Assembly (NCBI GenBank): GCA_944392315.1
Contig: CALXWH010000003.1
Coordinates: 62,001 to 126,000, forward strand
Direction of reading: 5' to 3'
DNA from: an uncultured Alphaproteobacteria bacterium
GTDB taxonomy: Bacteria; Pseudomonadota; Alphaproteobacteria; RF32; CAG-239
Length of the DNA stretch: 64,000 nt
Within the stretch, counting starts at the first letter, position 1; each line of letters starts with the position of its first letter. Position numbers and translations under genes: made by a program. Positions 16,358 to 24,328 of the stretch are shown one piece after another. The notes under the pieces are model-generated. The model was given only the letters and a program-made list of their open reading frames with translations, ran no database searches and was not told where the DNA came from.

Positions 16358-19300
16358 TATTTATAGACATCGTAGAGTTTCTTTAAGACTTCCGGAACAT
16401 CTACTTTTAATTCCGCCAATATGTACGCGGCTGTATCTAAGTTCAACCTTGCAATTGACTTAATGCTGTATTTGTCTTGATTTTCTACCCACCGCGGATT
16501 GTTATAATCTACCCAATAACGTTCCCGATACGATGGAATGGTGTGTACACTCGGCTTTTGAATATAGAGTTTTCCGTTTGGTGCCAGATAAGCAAATTTT
16601 GCTAAATTGCCTTCTTTATCATACGATTTTACCGAAATTTCGCCATTGTTATAGAACATTATTTCCGTCTTTGTTTTGCCGTTACCATAATATTCCATAA
16701 CCGCATTGCCTTTGCTGTCTGACTTAAATTCTGATGTTACACCGCCTTTTTTGCCATATACTTTCAGGCTGTCTTTTAACAGTTCGGCACTATTCTTAGC
16801 TAAATTCTGCGGCATATCGGCTTTGTTGAGTTTTAATGACTTGACTTTGCCTGTGTCATCATATTCTTTTTCAACAGAGGCTATGCCTTGTTGCTCGGTT
16901 TCTTTAACTAACTTGCCCTTCTTGTTATATTCTTTGGTGATAAATACAAGTGGTGTTGTTTGTTCGCTTTCTGATTTTACGGTGCCATCCGGATAATATG
17001 TCTTATCTGCGAACAGTAATGTTTCCGGTTTGCGTTGTATCTCATAACGCGATTTACCGTTATCAAAGTAGTCTTCTCTTGATACAAACGCCATGACGGC
17101 ATTATCCGTATAATCTTTATGCGTTTTACGGCGTATTTCTCCTGAACCATAGTATTTTTCAATCAAAATTCCGTCTTTTTCATACTTTGTATCCGTGATT
17201 AAGAGACCAGTTTTTGAGTATTCTTTCACCTCTTCCGTGCGGCCGTCTTTGGTCTTTATCGTTTTACGCAGATTTCCGTTCGGATAATAAAACTTTTGGA
17301 TTTCAGGTTCAGATGTTGTTGCTTTTTCTGCTGCCTGCGTCATATGTTCTTTTGACACAACATCGGTTAAATCCTCTATATCCGGTTTGGAAACAGGGCC
17401 GATATTTTTAGCGGCCAATTCTGCCTCTTTCTTTTCTTCGGCGGTCGGGATAATAGCATTTTTAACCTTTATGTCTTCAAACGATATCGGCTCCAAATCT
17501 TCTACCATTGGGGCAGCTTCGGCAGGAAGAACCGGAGAAACTTCCGCTTCTTTTTCACTATGCTCTATGGCCGGTTCTGTTGTTTCTTTATTTTGACTTA
17601 CTGCTTTTTCCGCTACAGCCTTATTGATATTTTCATCCTTATTTACCGTTATCGCTTTTTCTATAACCGGTGTCGGAACAATTATCGGTAAAGCACTTGC
17701 CACCGGCTTATCGGCACTGATTGTCAGCTTACTTTCTTCTTTTGGCTCCAGTGTTGCTTTGACTTCCGGTGTAACTACCTTTTCGCTCGGTTGCTCTGCA
17801 ATCTGCGCAGGTTCTTGCTTGATTTCCGTTGGTTGATTTTCAACCTTATCTACCACTACAGCCTTATCAGCCATCTCCGTTGCAACCGGTGCTTTAGTAG
17901 CCGTTTGTTGCGGAGTAGATATCTCTTTTTGCGGTTGAGCTATTTGTGTGGTTGCTTCTTGCTTAATCTTTGGCTCTGCTGTCTTTGAAGCGCTCTCTAT
18001 TGCAGGCTCTGACGGCACCTTTGGTTCTGTTACTGGGGTTGTGGTTGGCGTATCCGCGTTTTCATATCCGCAAATATGGCCGCCTTTTATCAACTGATTA
18101 TTTTTATATACCAGATATTCTCCCAATGCCAGGTTATATTCTATATAATTGAAAGGATTGCCGGCATTTACCTCTCTGATGTAATCCATCTTATCATCAT
18201 AGAATCGGATAAAGATATCCTTATTCTTGCTCGGCTCGGCAATGAACGCATCTGTTTTTTCGTTATCGTTATAATTTGCACTAAACGCTAACTTTCCGTT
18301 TTGAGTATAGCGCACGTATACTGATTTTGGAGAATCTTCTGCAATTGTCATCATCTCCTTTACTGCACCGTTTGGATGATAACTTCTGGCGCTTTCTGAC
18401 TGTTTATCCTGATTATATGGAACTTCCGCCAATAATTCCCCTTTTTCATCAAACTTTTGCGCTATGCCTTGTTTTTGCTTTTGATAATACGGAATACTAT
18501 AGATGCGGTTGCCTTTTTCATCATATACCGTTTCTACCGCATATTCGCCGCGATTATACCCTGTCGGGAACACTGCTCTTAATCTGTTTAAGCGGTCATA
18601 GCAGGCGTAATTGCTGTTCTCCGGCTTAAAAGATGTGAACTCTATGCAATCTCTCGGAATATCAAATTGAAAAGCCTTCTTTATCGTGTTTACATTGGCG
18701 TCTACTTCTAATTGCAGCTCGCTTTGTTTATTGGCAAAATCCAAACAGCCTTTATCCGGTTGTTTTAGCTCGGCTAATTTAGACGGATTGATTATTCTGG
18801 GTTTTACTTCAGGTTCGGCTCCGTCTATTTTGCCCGCCGTAAACTTTATTTCTCTTCCTTGCGGTCCATAAATTTTCGCAACGCCATCTTTTAGGCCATT
18901 TTTATATGGAAATTCCGCCGCAACGCCGCCGGTCGGAAAATAACAGGTTAATTTTCCCGATACTTTACCGTTATTATATCTTTTTCTGAAAGCTACTTGT
19001 TTGGTCGGGAAATAGCCATTGGCCATACCATCTTTTACACCTTGTTTATAATTGATTTCCGCCGTTAAATTGCCGGCTGCATCAAACTTTTGCTCAACGC
19101 CATTTTTTAGTCCGCCGACATAAGGCGTGATTTTTCGTATCATACCCGTTTCATCATAACTGATTTTGGAGGTTGTATTACCTTTGCTATCGGCTATTTC
19201 ATATACGAAATTTTCCCGATAAGGTAATCCGCATTTGTTATAAGAAATGTCTCCCTCGTCTTCATATAACTCCACCAATTCTTCCAGACTTAGTTTAACG

Positions 19301-20067
19301 ACTTTGTCTTTGCAATTTTCTGCGTTTAAATCCGGCGCAAAATTCAAAATATTAACATTCTCAACTTCTTTGATACTACGCCCCTGGCGGTTGAAGAAAA
19401 TATTTTTGCCTTCTCTCCCAACGGCAAAAGACGCGGCAATGCGTCCATCCGGATAATAGGTGATGATATTGCCTTGACGAATCGTCTGCTGGTTTTCGGG
19501 TTTATCCTTATCTGCGGCTTTCGGCAAAACCCAAGGTATTTCTTGGCGCAGAACGCCATTGTTATCGTATCTCTTTTCTGTGCCGATTTTATTGTTTTCA
19601 TTAAGATAGGTTGCTTGGGCTGCCAGTTTTCCATTGGTATAATAGTCTTCCGCATAAAAACCTTTTCCGTCTTCCAAAGCGGTGATTTGACGCGATATCT
19701 GCCCATTTGGATGATAGTAGTTCAGAACTTTTTTGACAATCTCTCCGTCTCGGATGGTCTTTTCGGCAATCACCTTACCATCTGGCGAAATAAGCTTTTC
19801 TATATGTCCGTCTTCGGTTTCTTCTTTGATAATTTTAGGCTTGTTATTGTCTTCTGGCTCTTCTTGTTTGTTTTGGGGCTTTTGAGACAATGATGCACTT
19901 AAATCCTTTTGTGCTTGTTTTTCTTCTGCTTTGGCTTCTGCCTTTTCTTCATCTAATGTATAAACTCCGACTGATGATGAATCTGTCTGCATATTGGTTG
20001 AGTTTGCGCAGACCAACGCCGGTAATGAAACTGTGAGCAATAAAGCGATACTAAGTGATTTTTTCAT
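16357..20067 (-). CDS. Very large exported MORN_2-repeat protein
   Basis: 1236 residues. An N-terminal signal peptide (KKSLSIALLLTVSLPALVCA) points to the periplasm or cell surface. Residues 110-420 and 930-1180 carry many copies of the MORN_2 (YwqK-type) motif, for example YHPNGQISRQI, YFPTGGVAAEFPYKNGLKDG and YYPNGNLRKTIKTKDG. The middle (about 690-930) is low-complexity, rich in Pro, Glu, Thr, Lys and Ala, and probably an extended stalk. No enzyme domain is visible. I choose the ATG at 20067. A five-codon ORF (ATG GTG CTG TTA TGA, 20064-20078) with AGGA upstream ends inside this start codon, so translation may be coupled. The gene stands alone with its own terminator. Confidence 0.85.
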   Translation of the reverse strand: MKKSLSIALLLTVSLPALVCANSTNMQTDSSSVGVYTLDEEKAEAKAEEKQAQKDLSASLSQKPQNKQEEPEDNNKPKIIKEETEDGHIEKLISPDGKVIAEKTIRDGEIVKKVLNYYHPNGQISRQITALEDGKGFYAEDYYTNGKLAAQATYLNENNKIGTEKRYDNNGVLRQEIPWVLPKAADKDKPENQQTIRQGNIITYYPDGRIAASFAVGREGKNIFFNRQGRSIKEVENVNILNFAPDLNAENCKDKVVKLSLEELVELYEDEGDISYNKCGLPYRENFVYEIADSKGNTTSKISYDETGMIRKITPYVGGLKNGVEQKFDAAGNLTAEINYKQGVKDGMANGYFPTKQVAFRKRYNNGKVSGKLTCYFPTGGVAAEFPYKNGLKDGVAKIYGPQGREIKFTAGKIDGAEPEVKPRIINPSKLAELKQPDKGCLDFANKQSELQLEVDANVNTIKKAFQFDIPRDCIEFTSFKPENSNYACYDRLNRLRAVFPTGYNRGEYAVETVYDEKGNRIYSIPYYQKQKQGIAQKFDEKGELLAEVPYNQDKQSESARSYHPNGAVKEMMTIAEDSPKSVYVRYTQNGKLAFSANYNDNEKTDAFIAEPSKNKDIFIRFYDDKMDYIREVNAGNPFNYIEYNLALGEYLVYKNNQLIKGGHICGYENADTPTTTPVTEPKVPSEPAIESASKTAEPKIKQEATTQIAQPQKEISTPQQTATKAPVATEMADKAVVVDKVENQPTEIKQEPAQIAEQPSEKVVTPEVKATLEPKEESKLTISADKPVASALPIIVPTPVIEKAITVNKDENINKAVAEKAVSQNKETTEPAIEHSEKEAEVSPVLPAEAAPMVEDLEPISFEDIKVKNAIIPTAEEKKEAELAAKNIGPVSKPDIEDLTDVVSKEHMTQAAEKATTSEPEIQKFYYPNGNLRKTIKTKDGRTEEVKEYSKTGLLITDTKYEKDGILIEKYYGSGEIRRKTHKDYTDNAVMAFVSREDYFDNGKSRYEIQRKPETLLFADKTYYPDGTVKSESEQTTPLVFITKEYNKKGKLVKETEQQGIASVEKEYDDTGKVKSLKLNKADMPQNLAKNSAELLKDSLKVYGKKGGVTSEFKSDSKGNAVMEYYGNGKTKTEIMFYNNGEISVKSYDKEGNLAKFAYLAPNGKLYIQKPSVHTIPSYRERYWVDYNNPRWVENQDKYSIKSIARLNLDTAAYILAELKVDVPEVLKKLYDVYK

Positions 20068-20195
20068 AACAGCACCATAATTCCTAAAATTCAAAAATAA
20101 AGTTCTCCGTTGTTGATTTAAACATATCTCTCTTATTTTTTAAAGCATAAATTCGCATTTACACAGCTTGTTTTTGCTTGCTTAGTTTCTTGATA

Positions 20196-21440
20196 TTATA
20201 AGGCTTTTACTTTTTCTAACATAAGTTTTGTTTTTTGATTTTGAAAGTCTTGCGGCGTTATTTTTTGGGTTTTAAGTTGGTTTAAGAGCTGATGAAACTC
20301 AGGAATCTCATTTAAGTGTATTTGTGAGGCTTTTTCATATAGCTCTCGTAACGCCTTCTCTATTTCTCTAAAATTTTGCTCATCGGTTTTAGGAATTTCA
20401 TAATCTCGCCCGTGTATATCCGCAGACATGACCGCGATAAAACGCTCCAAATATATCTTTTGCGGAAAATTGTGCAAACAAATGGCTATCTGCATCAGCT
20501 GCTTTTTGACTTTTGATAACGGATTGTGCGATACCATATGATTTAGAGCACAAAATCTGGCAAACTTTGTATAAGCCGCGGGAAAATGCAGCCTTTTGGA
20601 TATATCGGCGATGATTTTATCTCCCAATACATCGTGCCCTTTGTGCGAAGGCCATCTTTGCGGATTTGTCGCGCCTTTGCCGACATCATGCAGTAATGTC
20701 CCAAAATTTACAAACGCATCATCTGAGGCAATTGCTTGGAGCGCCAGCAATGTATGTTGTCCGCTATTACCTTCAGGGTGATAATCCAATCTTTCCGGAA
20801 CGCTCCAGAGTTTGTCTACTTCAGGCAATATTTCTTGTAATGCGCCACATTCTCTGGCTGTTAAGATGAATTTGTCAAAATGCTTACAATGCAAAGCCTT
20901 TTCTATTTCACACCAGATGCGTTGCGGGCTCAAATTTTTTAACTCGCCGTTTTGCACCATCCGGCGGCATAATTCCATGGTTTCCAAAGCCACCGCAAAA
21001 TTTAACTGCGCGGCAAAACGACACATCCGTAAAACTCGTAGCGGATCTTCACAAAAATGGTCGGAAATGTGTCGTAAAATATGATTTTTGATATCCTCTA
21101 ACCCGTTATGATAATCTATGATTTGATTTGTTTCTTCATCAAAGTAAAGGGCATTACAGGTAAAATCGCGCCGTAGAGAATCTTCCTCTAACGTGATATC
21201 CGGCGTAAACTCAAACTTAAAATCTTGATGTCTTTTGCCTGTTTTTATTTCTTTTCTCGCTAATGCATATTCTTCACCGGTTTTTGGGTGCAAAAAAACA
21301 GGAAAGCTTTTGCCCACTTTCTTAAAGCCTAAAGATATCATTTCTTCTTCAGTTCCGCCTAAAACAACGTAATCTTTATCTTGACTTGGTCTTTGCAATA
21401 TCTTGTCTCTGACGGCACCGCCAACCTGATAAAAACGCAT
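20196..21440 (-). CDS. cca: Multifunctional CCA-adding tRNA nucleotidyltransferase with HD domain
   Basis: 414 residues. It builds or repairs the 3' CCA of tRNAs. The head motif GGAVRDKIL, the DxD-type catalytic region (PSQDKDYVVLGGTEEEM), RRDFTCNAL and EDPLRVLRMCRFAA are class II features. The C-terminal HD phosphohydrolase motif LLHDVGKGAT followed by HKGH is the arrangement of the E. coli Cca protein, which also has 2'-phosphatase and phosphodiesterase activity. Similarity to the gammaproteobacterial form is visible throughout (FPVFLHPKTGEEYALARKE). It lies divergently from tRNA-Lys. Confidence 0.93.
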   Translation of the reverse strand: MRFYQVGGAVRDKILQRPSQDKDYVVLGGTEEEMISLGFKKVGKSFPVFLHPKTGEEYALARKEIKTGKRHQDFKFEFTPDITLEEDSLRRDFTCNALYFDEETNQIIDYHNGLEDIKNHILRHISDHFCEDPLRVLRMCRFAAQLNFAVALETMELCRRMVQNGELKNLSPQRIWCEIEKALHCKHFDKFILTARECGALQEILPEVDKLWSVPERLDYHPEGNSGQHTLLALQAIASDDAFVNFGTLLHDVGKGATNPQRWPSHKGHDVLGDKIIADISKRLHFPAAYTKFARFCALNHMVSHNPLSKVKKQLMQIAICLHNFPQKIYLERFIAVMSADIHGRDYEIPKTDEQNFREIEKALRELYEKASQIHLNEIPEFHQLLNQLKTQKITPQDFQNQKTKLMLEKVKAL

Positions 21441-21540
21441 TTTGCTCCCTTTCTTGTTGGTTTAATGTAATAAAATAATCTCTATTTTGCAAGGTGTTTA
21501 TCGGGAGCTTAAAAAAAATATCAAAAATTAAAAATAATTG

Positions 21541-21568
21541 TTGCAAAAAAAAATCTTTTGGTTATAGT
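21541..21568 (+). promoter_or_regulatory. tRNA-Lys promoter
   Basis: TTGCAA (21541-21546), 16-base spacer, TATAGT (21563-21568), 19 bases before the mature 5' end. Confidence 0.7.
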
Positions 21569-21587
21569 CATGAAAGATTTTGGTTAT

Positions 21588-21664
21588 GGATGCGTAGCTC
21601 AGTTGGCTAGAGCAACTGACTCTTAATCAGTGGGTCCAGGGTTCGAATCCCTGCGCGTCTACCA
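21588..21664 (+). tRNA. tRNA-Lys (anticodon CTT)
   Basis: A 77-base cloverleaf with acceptor GGATGCG/CGCGTCT, D arm GCTC..GAGC, anticodon stem CTGAC-TCTTAAT-CAGTG region with CTT, T arm CAGGG-TTCGAAT-CCCTG, and an encoded CCA. The first acceptor pair is G1.U72 rather than G-C, which is unusual. The T stem and anticodon loop are normal. Confidence 0.93.
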
Positions 21665-21669
21665 CTTTG

Positions 21670-21700
21670 AAAGCCGTCTCATATGAGACGGCTTTTTATT
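21670..21700 (+). terminator. tRNA-Lys terminator
   Basis: Perfect palindrome AAAGCCGTCTC-ATAT-GAGACGGCTTT with further T (21670-21697). Confidence 0.9.
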
Positions 21701-21739
21701 ATAGCTTTATTGTGCTTTATACGCCCGCCCACTAATATA

Positions 21740-21831
21740 AGAAAATATCCTCGGATCCTATTAGCCGCATCCAAGCGTGCCAATAGATACTGACTGGGCG
21801 ATTTCGATTTCATTCCCAGTAGCCGAGGACA
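21740..21831 (-). ncRNA. Candidate structured RNA with three-way junction
   Basis: The 260-base gap between tRNA-Lys and the acidic-protein gene holds no complete gene. On the minus strand TCCTCGG (21823-21829) pairs with CCGAGGA (21748-21754). Inside lie two hairpins, ACTGGG/CCCAGT and CTATT/AATAG, giving a three-way junction. A well-spaced promoter sits 7 bases upstream and a TATTTTCTT stretch follows the closing stem. Another reading is the decayed 3' end of a protein gene: one frame gives about 30 protein-like residues ending TGNEIEIAQSVSIGTLGCG. Confidence 0.4.
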
Positions 21832-21837
21832 CTTTTA

Positions 21838-21866
21838 TATATAGAAATAATTCGCCTTCTCGTCAA
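21838..21866 (-). promoter_or_regulatory. Promoter for the candidate RNA at 21740-21831
   Basis: On the minus strand TTGACG (21861-21866), 17-base spacer, TATATA (21838-21843). Confidence 0.5.
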
Positions 21867-21924
21867 CTATTTAATTGCATTACCTATATGCTTTCTGTCA
21901 AATTGCATTTTATTCTGGTTAGCA

Positions 21925-22629
21925 TTAAAAGGGAACATCATCATCTATATCGTGTTTCTTGTTTTGCTTTTGAGAGACTTTTTTCCATTCTTCATCATAA
22001 TTGCCGAGATCTTCGTTCAAACCTTCATTATCTGAGTATTCTATATCCGAATCTTGATACTCGTTAGGATATCCATTCTTTTCTCTCGTTAATTCCGTAT
22101 TTTCTTTATTTGTATGCGCCCTTATCCTTGTTAATAGGCCTTTTATCTTCCAATAGTACGATTTGAGTGTAATTATTATTTTTTTCTGCCAAGGTATACT
22201 TTCGTACATCTTACTGATTATTTGCCCGTAAATATACTGTTGCAGCCTATCAAAAGGTAGATTGTCTTTTCCATATCGGCTAATAAAATATTTTGATATT
22301 TGACTGACTTCATCATTGTTTACCAACGGCAGGCATCGTCTGATTTTTTCTTTCAACTGATGTTCGGCTAAATCTTCATCCGTAATTGATAATTCCTCTT
22401 CTTCATTGGCATAGACGACATCTTCCAATACGATATCATCTTCATATCTATCGGGTTCATAATCATCATACTCCAAATCTTCTTCCTCATATTTTTCCGG
22501 ATCATCTAATAATACCATTCTTTCATATTCGGAAGCGCTTTTTTCTGCCACCCTATCTTCTTCATCTAATAATGGATGTGTTTCTTTTTGATAAACTTCA
22601 CTGATTTCTTCTTTGGAATATTTAGACAT
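21925..22629 (-). CDS. Very acidic protein with SSB-like C-terminal tip
   Basis: 234 residues, not a known family to me. Residues 15-90 are extremely acidic (runs such as EEEDLEYDDYEPDRYEDD). A middle helical part (95-165) is more normal (IRRCLPLVNNDEVSQISKYF). The C-terminal 50 residues are again acidic and polar and finish IDDDVPF. The last six residues copy the DDDIPF tip by which single-stranded-DNA-binding protein recruits its partners (RecO, PriA, Exo I and others). It is the last gene of an apparent operon after two nuclease-like genes (15-base gap). The rest of the protein shows no OB fold, so it may be an SSB-tip mimic rather than an SSB. Confidence 0.7.
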   Translation of the reverse strand: MSKYSKEEISEVYQKETHPLLDEEDRVAEKSASEYERMVLLDDPEKYEEEDLEYDDYEPDRYEDDIVLEDVVYANEEEELSITDEDLAEHQLKEKIRRCLPLVNNDEVSQISKYFISRYGKDNLPFDRLQQYIYGQIISKMYESIPWQKKIIITLKSYYWKIKGLLTRIRAHTNKENTELTREKNGYPNEYQDSDIEYSDNEGLNEDLGNYDEEWKKVSQKQNKKHDIDDDVPF

Positions 22630-22644
22630 ACTGTTTCCCTAATT

Positions 22645-23121
22645 TTAATCTGATGCTGAGCATTTTCCTTGATTTATCATATATGTTGTCACGCTTTTAT
22701 TGCCAATATATAGAGTTCCCAGCAATCTGCCCCATACATCATAATGTGGAAGTATTTGACCTTTGAAATAAATTTCATTTTTATGTTTAGCCAGTAAATC
22801 CGATAATATTTGTTTTGATTTTTTACCTATAGACACTACTTCTTCTGCTGTTATATTTTGTTGTTTTGCCTGTTGACGAGCCTTGGCCGTCCTTTTTATT
22901 TCATTGCATTCGATATCCGTAAATCTGATTGTTTGTACCGTATCCAGATTACCTTGCCATTTTTCTAAAAACACAGTAACCGTATCTCCGTCTATCACTC
23001 TATAGTCATAGACTTTCTGCATACGAGTATTATACAAAAAAACAGATGTAACACATAAGAACAAAATGCTCCATATAACTGCATCAGAATGTTTTGCCAG
23101 AAACTCTTTATATTTATTCAT
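22645..23121 (-). CDS. Membrane-anchored staphylococcal-nuclease-like protein
   Basis: 158 residues. One N-terminal membrane segment (about 12-30, VIWSILFLCVTSVFLY) is followed by an SNase-like fold: YRVIDGDTVTV (calcium-binding Asp region), IRFTDIECNEI (catalytic Arg and Glu) and WGRLLGTLYIG with the second Arg. It would cleave DNA or RNA on the periplasmic side. Five bases separate it from the preceding paralogue. It shares the insertion EEV with IGKKSKQ, and a C-terminal cysteine in a lysine-cysteine context, with that neighbour. Confidence 0.8.
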   Translation of the reverse strand: MNKYKEFLAKHSDAVIWSILFLCVTSVFLYNTRMQKVYDYRVIDGDTVTVFLEKWQGNLDTVQTIRFTDIECNEIKRTAKARQQAKQQNITAEEVVSIGKKSKQILSDLLAKHKNEIYFKGQILPHYDVWGRLLGTLYIGNKSVTTYMINQGKCSASD

Positions 23122-23126
23122 GTTTT

Positions 23127-23585
23127 CTATTTATCCGCACAAGTAAATGGTCTGCATTTGCTATTTTTTAGCATATAATCATTTACATTTGTTTCACCTG
23201 CGTACAAATTTCCAACCAGACGCTTCTCTCCTTTGCATACGTTTTCCGGTGTTTCTTCAAAGTAAATTTTACCTTCGTTGAAATCTAATAATTTTTTCAA
23301 TGTCTTTTGAGCCTCTTTACCTAATATTTTTACTTCTTCCGGTTCAATCTTCATTTCACGAGCTTGTTTTAAAGATTTATCACTTGTTCTAATCTCCGGA
23401 CAATCCACATTAGCTAACCTTATGGTAACTTTTTCTTGTCCCTTTACGGCCTTTATTGTATCTCCATCACTCACTTTAGTCACAACAATTGGTTCCTTTA
23501 CTTTTTTATCAGTTTCGGCAAAACTATTGGTAAACGCTGCACTTGCCAGTAAAATAGTCATTAGCGGTAATATGATTTTTTTCAT
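23127..23585 (-). CDS. Secreted staphylococcal-nuclease-like protein
   Basis: 152 residues with a cleavable signal peptide (MKKIILPLMTILLASAAF). The SNase-like core shows VVTKVSDGDTIKAV, IRLANVDCPEIRT and RLVGNLYAG, keeping Asp, Arg, Glu and Arg at the usual active-site positions. Extra cysteines occur in CPE, NVCKG and SKCRPFTC, consistent with periplasmic disulphides. I start at 23585, where GGGGAG lies 8 bases upstream and the signal peptide begins. The frame is open further upstream to 23657, but that extension would cross a terminator hairpin. It is the first gene of the nuclease - nuclease - acidic protein operon. Confidence 0.8.
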   Translation of the reverse strand: MKKIILPLMTILLASAAFTNSFAETDKKVKEPIVVTKVSDGDTIKAVKGQEKVTIRLANVDCPEIRTSDKSLKQAREMKIEPEEVKILGKEAQKTLKKLLDFNEGKIYFEETPENVCKGEKRLVGNLYAGETNVNDYMLKNSKCRPFTCADK

Positions 23586-23608
23586 AACAAATCTCCCCAT
23601 TATTGCAT

Positions 23609-23638
23609 TAAAAAGAAAACCACCTTCAAAAAGGCGGT
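23609..23638 (-). terminator. Terminator hairpin ahead of the nuclease operon
   Basis: On the minus strand ACCGCCTT-TTTG-AAGGTGGT (one G.T pair), then TTTCTTTTT. It ends 24 bases upstream of the nuclease ATG. Confidence 0.7.
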
Positions 23639-23862
23639 CGGAGAGTTCGTAAATCATATATGGTTAGATGACTCTTTTAGCCTTTCAGACTATTTTTTTC
23701 AAGGATCAAGATAGTCTTTGGACATACGCTAAAAGCCCCCCGACCTTCATCGGGGATATACGTCATTGTCTTATTACAATAACTAACGATGTTATCCAAC
23801 ACCGAACCATATTAAAGAGCTTACGACAGCTCCGCACCTTTCTCAAGGTACCGTTTTATGCT
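23609..23862 (-). ncRNA. Multi-hairpin leader RNA or riboswitch-like element upstream of the nuclease operon
   Basis: About 250 bases with no convincing gene. On the minus strand there are six hairpins in a row: ACCTT/AAGGT (23836-23849), GAGCT/AGCTC (23817-23832), CGGTGTT/AACATCG with a GGAT loop (23787-23804), GTTATTGT/ACAATGAC (23762-23783), CCCCGA/TCGGGG (23738-23755), and a long one closed by CTTTTAGC/GCTAAAAG (23674-23735) with an inner AGACTAT/ATAGTCT. They are followed by a terminator hairpin just before the first nuclease start. This is the layout of a regulated leader, but the family is not one I recognise. Confidence 0.5.
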
Positions 23863-23989
23863 ATAGAATTATGAGTTAATTTATAGTTAAGACGGCTTTT
23901 TCGTTTATAACATTTGTTTTTTGTTGAAATCGCAATTTTTTTATCTACACTTTGTTTTAGACTTATACCTATTCATTGGAGAGCGTACT

Positions 23990-24328
23990 ATGCAGCGTTG
24001 TATTGAACCTAATATTAAAATTGAAGATACCGGCTTTGGATATACCATGTCTATTATCGGCGGTAAATATAAAATGATTATCTTATATTGGTTAGGCGAA
24101 TTTAATGTGTTGCGTTATAACGCTTTGCAACGTCTTATCGGTAAAATATCCTTTAAAATGCTTAGCTCTACCTTAAAAGAATTAGAGGCAGACGGTTTGG
24201 TTATTCGTACCGTCTACCCCCAGATGCCTCCTAAGGTGGAATATAGCCTTTCACCTAAAGGAAAATCGCTTATTCCAATATTATTTTCTTTGTGTGATTG
24301 GGGAGATAAAAACCGTCCGCACTTATAA
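23990..24328 (+). CDS. HxlR-family winged-helix transcriptional regulator
   Basis: 112 residues. The HxlR core is clear: a cysteine near the N terminus (MQRCIEPN), then TMSIIGGKYKMIILYWLGEFNVLRYNALQR, where enteric and Gram-positive members have GGKW. It ends with the wing KVEYSLSPKGKSLIPIL. Members sense electrophiles or redox stress, often through that cysteine. I start at the ATG at 23990, preceded by GGAGAG. It converges with a flavodoxin-like reductase gene (6-base overlap), the usual partner of HxlR regulators. Confidence 0.88.
   Translation: MQRCIEPNIKIEDTGFGYTMSIIGGKYKMIILYWLGEFNVLRYNALQRLIGKISFKMLSSTLKELEADGLVIRTVYPQMPPKVEYSLSPKGKSLIPILFSLCDWGDKNRPHL

Noticed and set aside
21740..21831. 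Hammerhead or other self-cleaving ribozyme
   Set aside because: A three-way junction is present, but the CUGANGA and GAAA core elements are not in the right places on either strand.
23609..23862. Split tmRNA, RNase P RNA, SRP RNA or T-box
   Set aside because: None of the conserved cores (tag reading frame, P4 sequence, GGAAG SRP loop, GGGUGG T-box bulge) is present.
23668..23874. 68-residue plus-strand ORF
   Set aside because: It is the complement of the hairpin array ahead of the nuclease operon, with no ribosome site and no protein-like composition.
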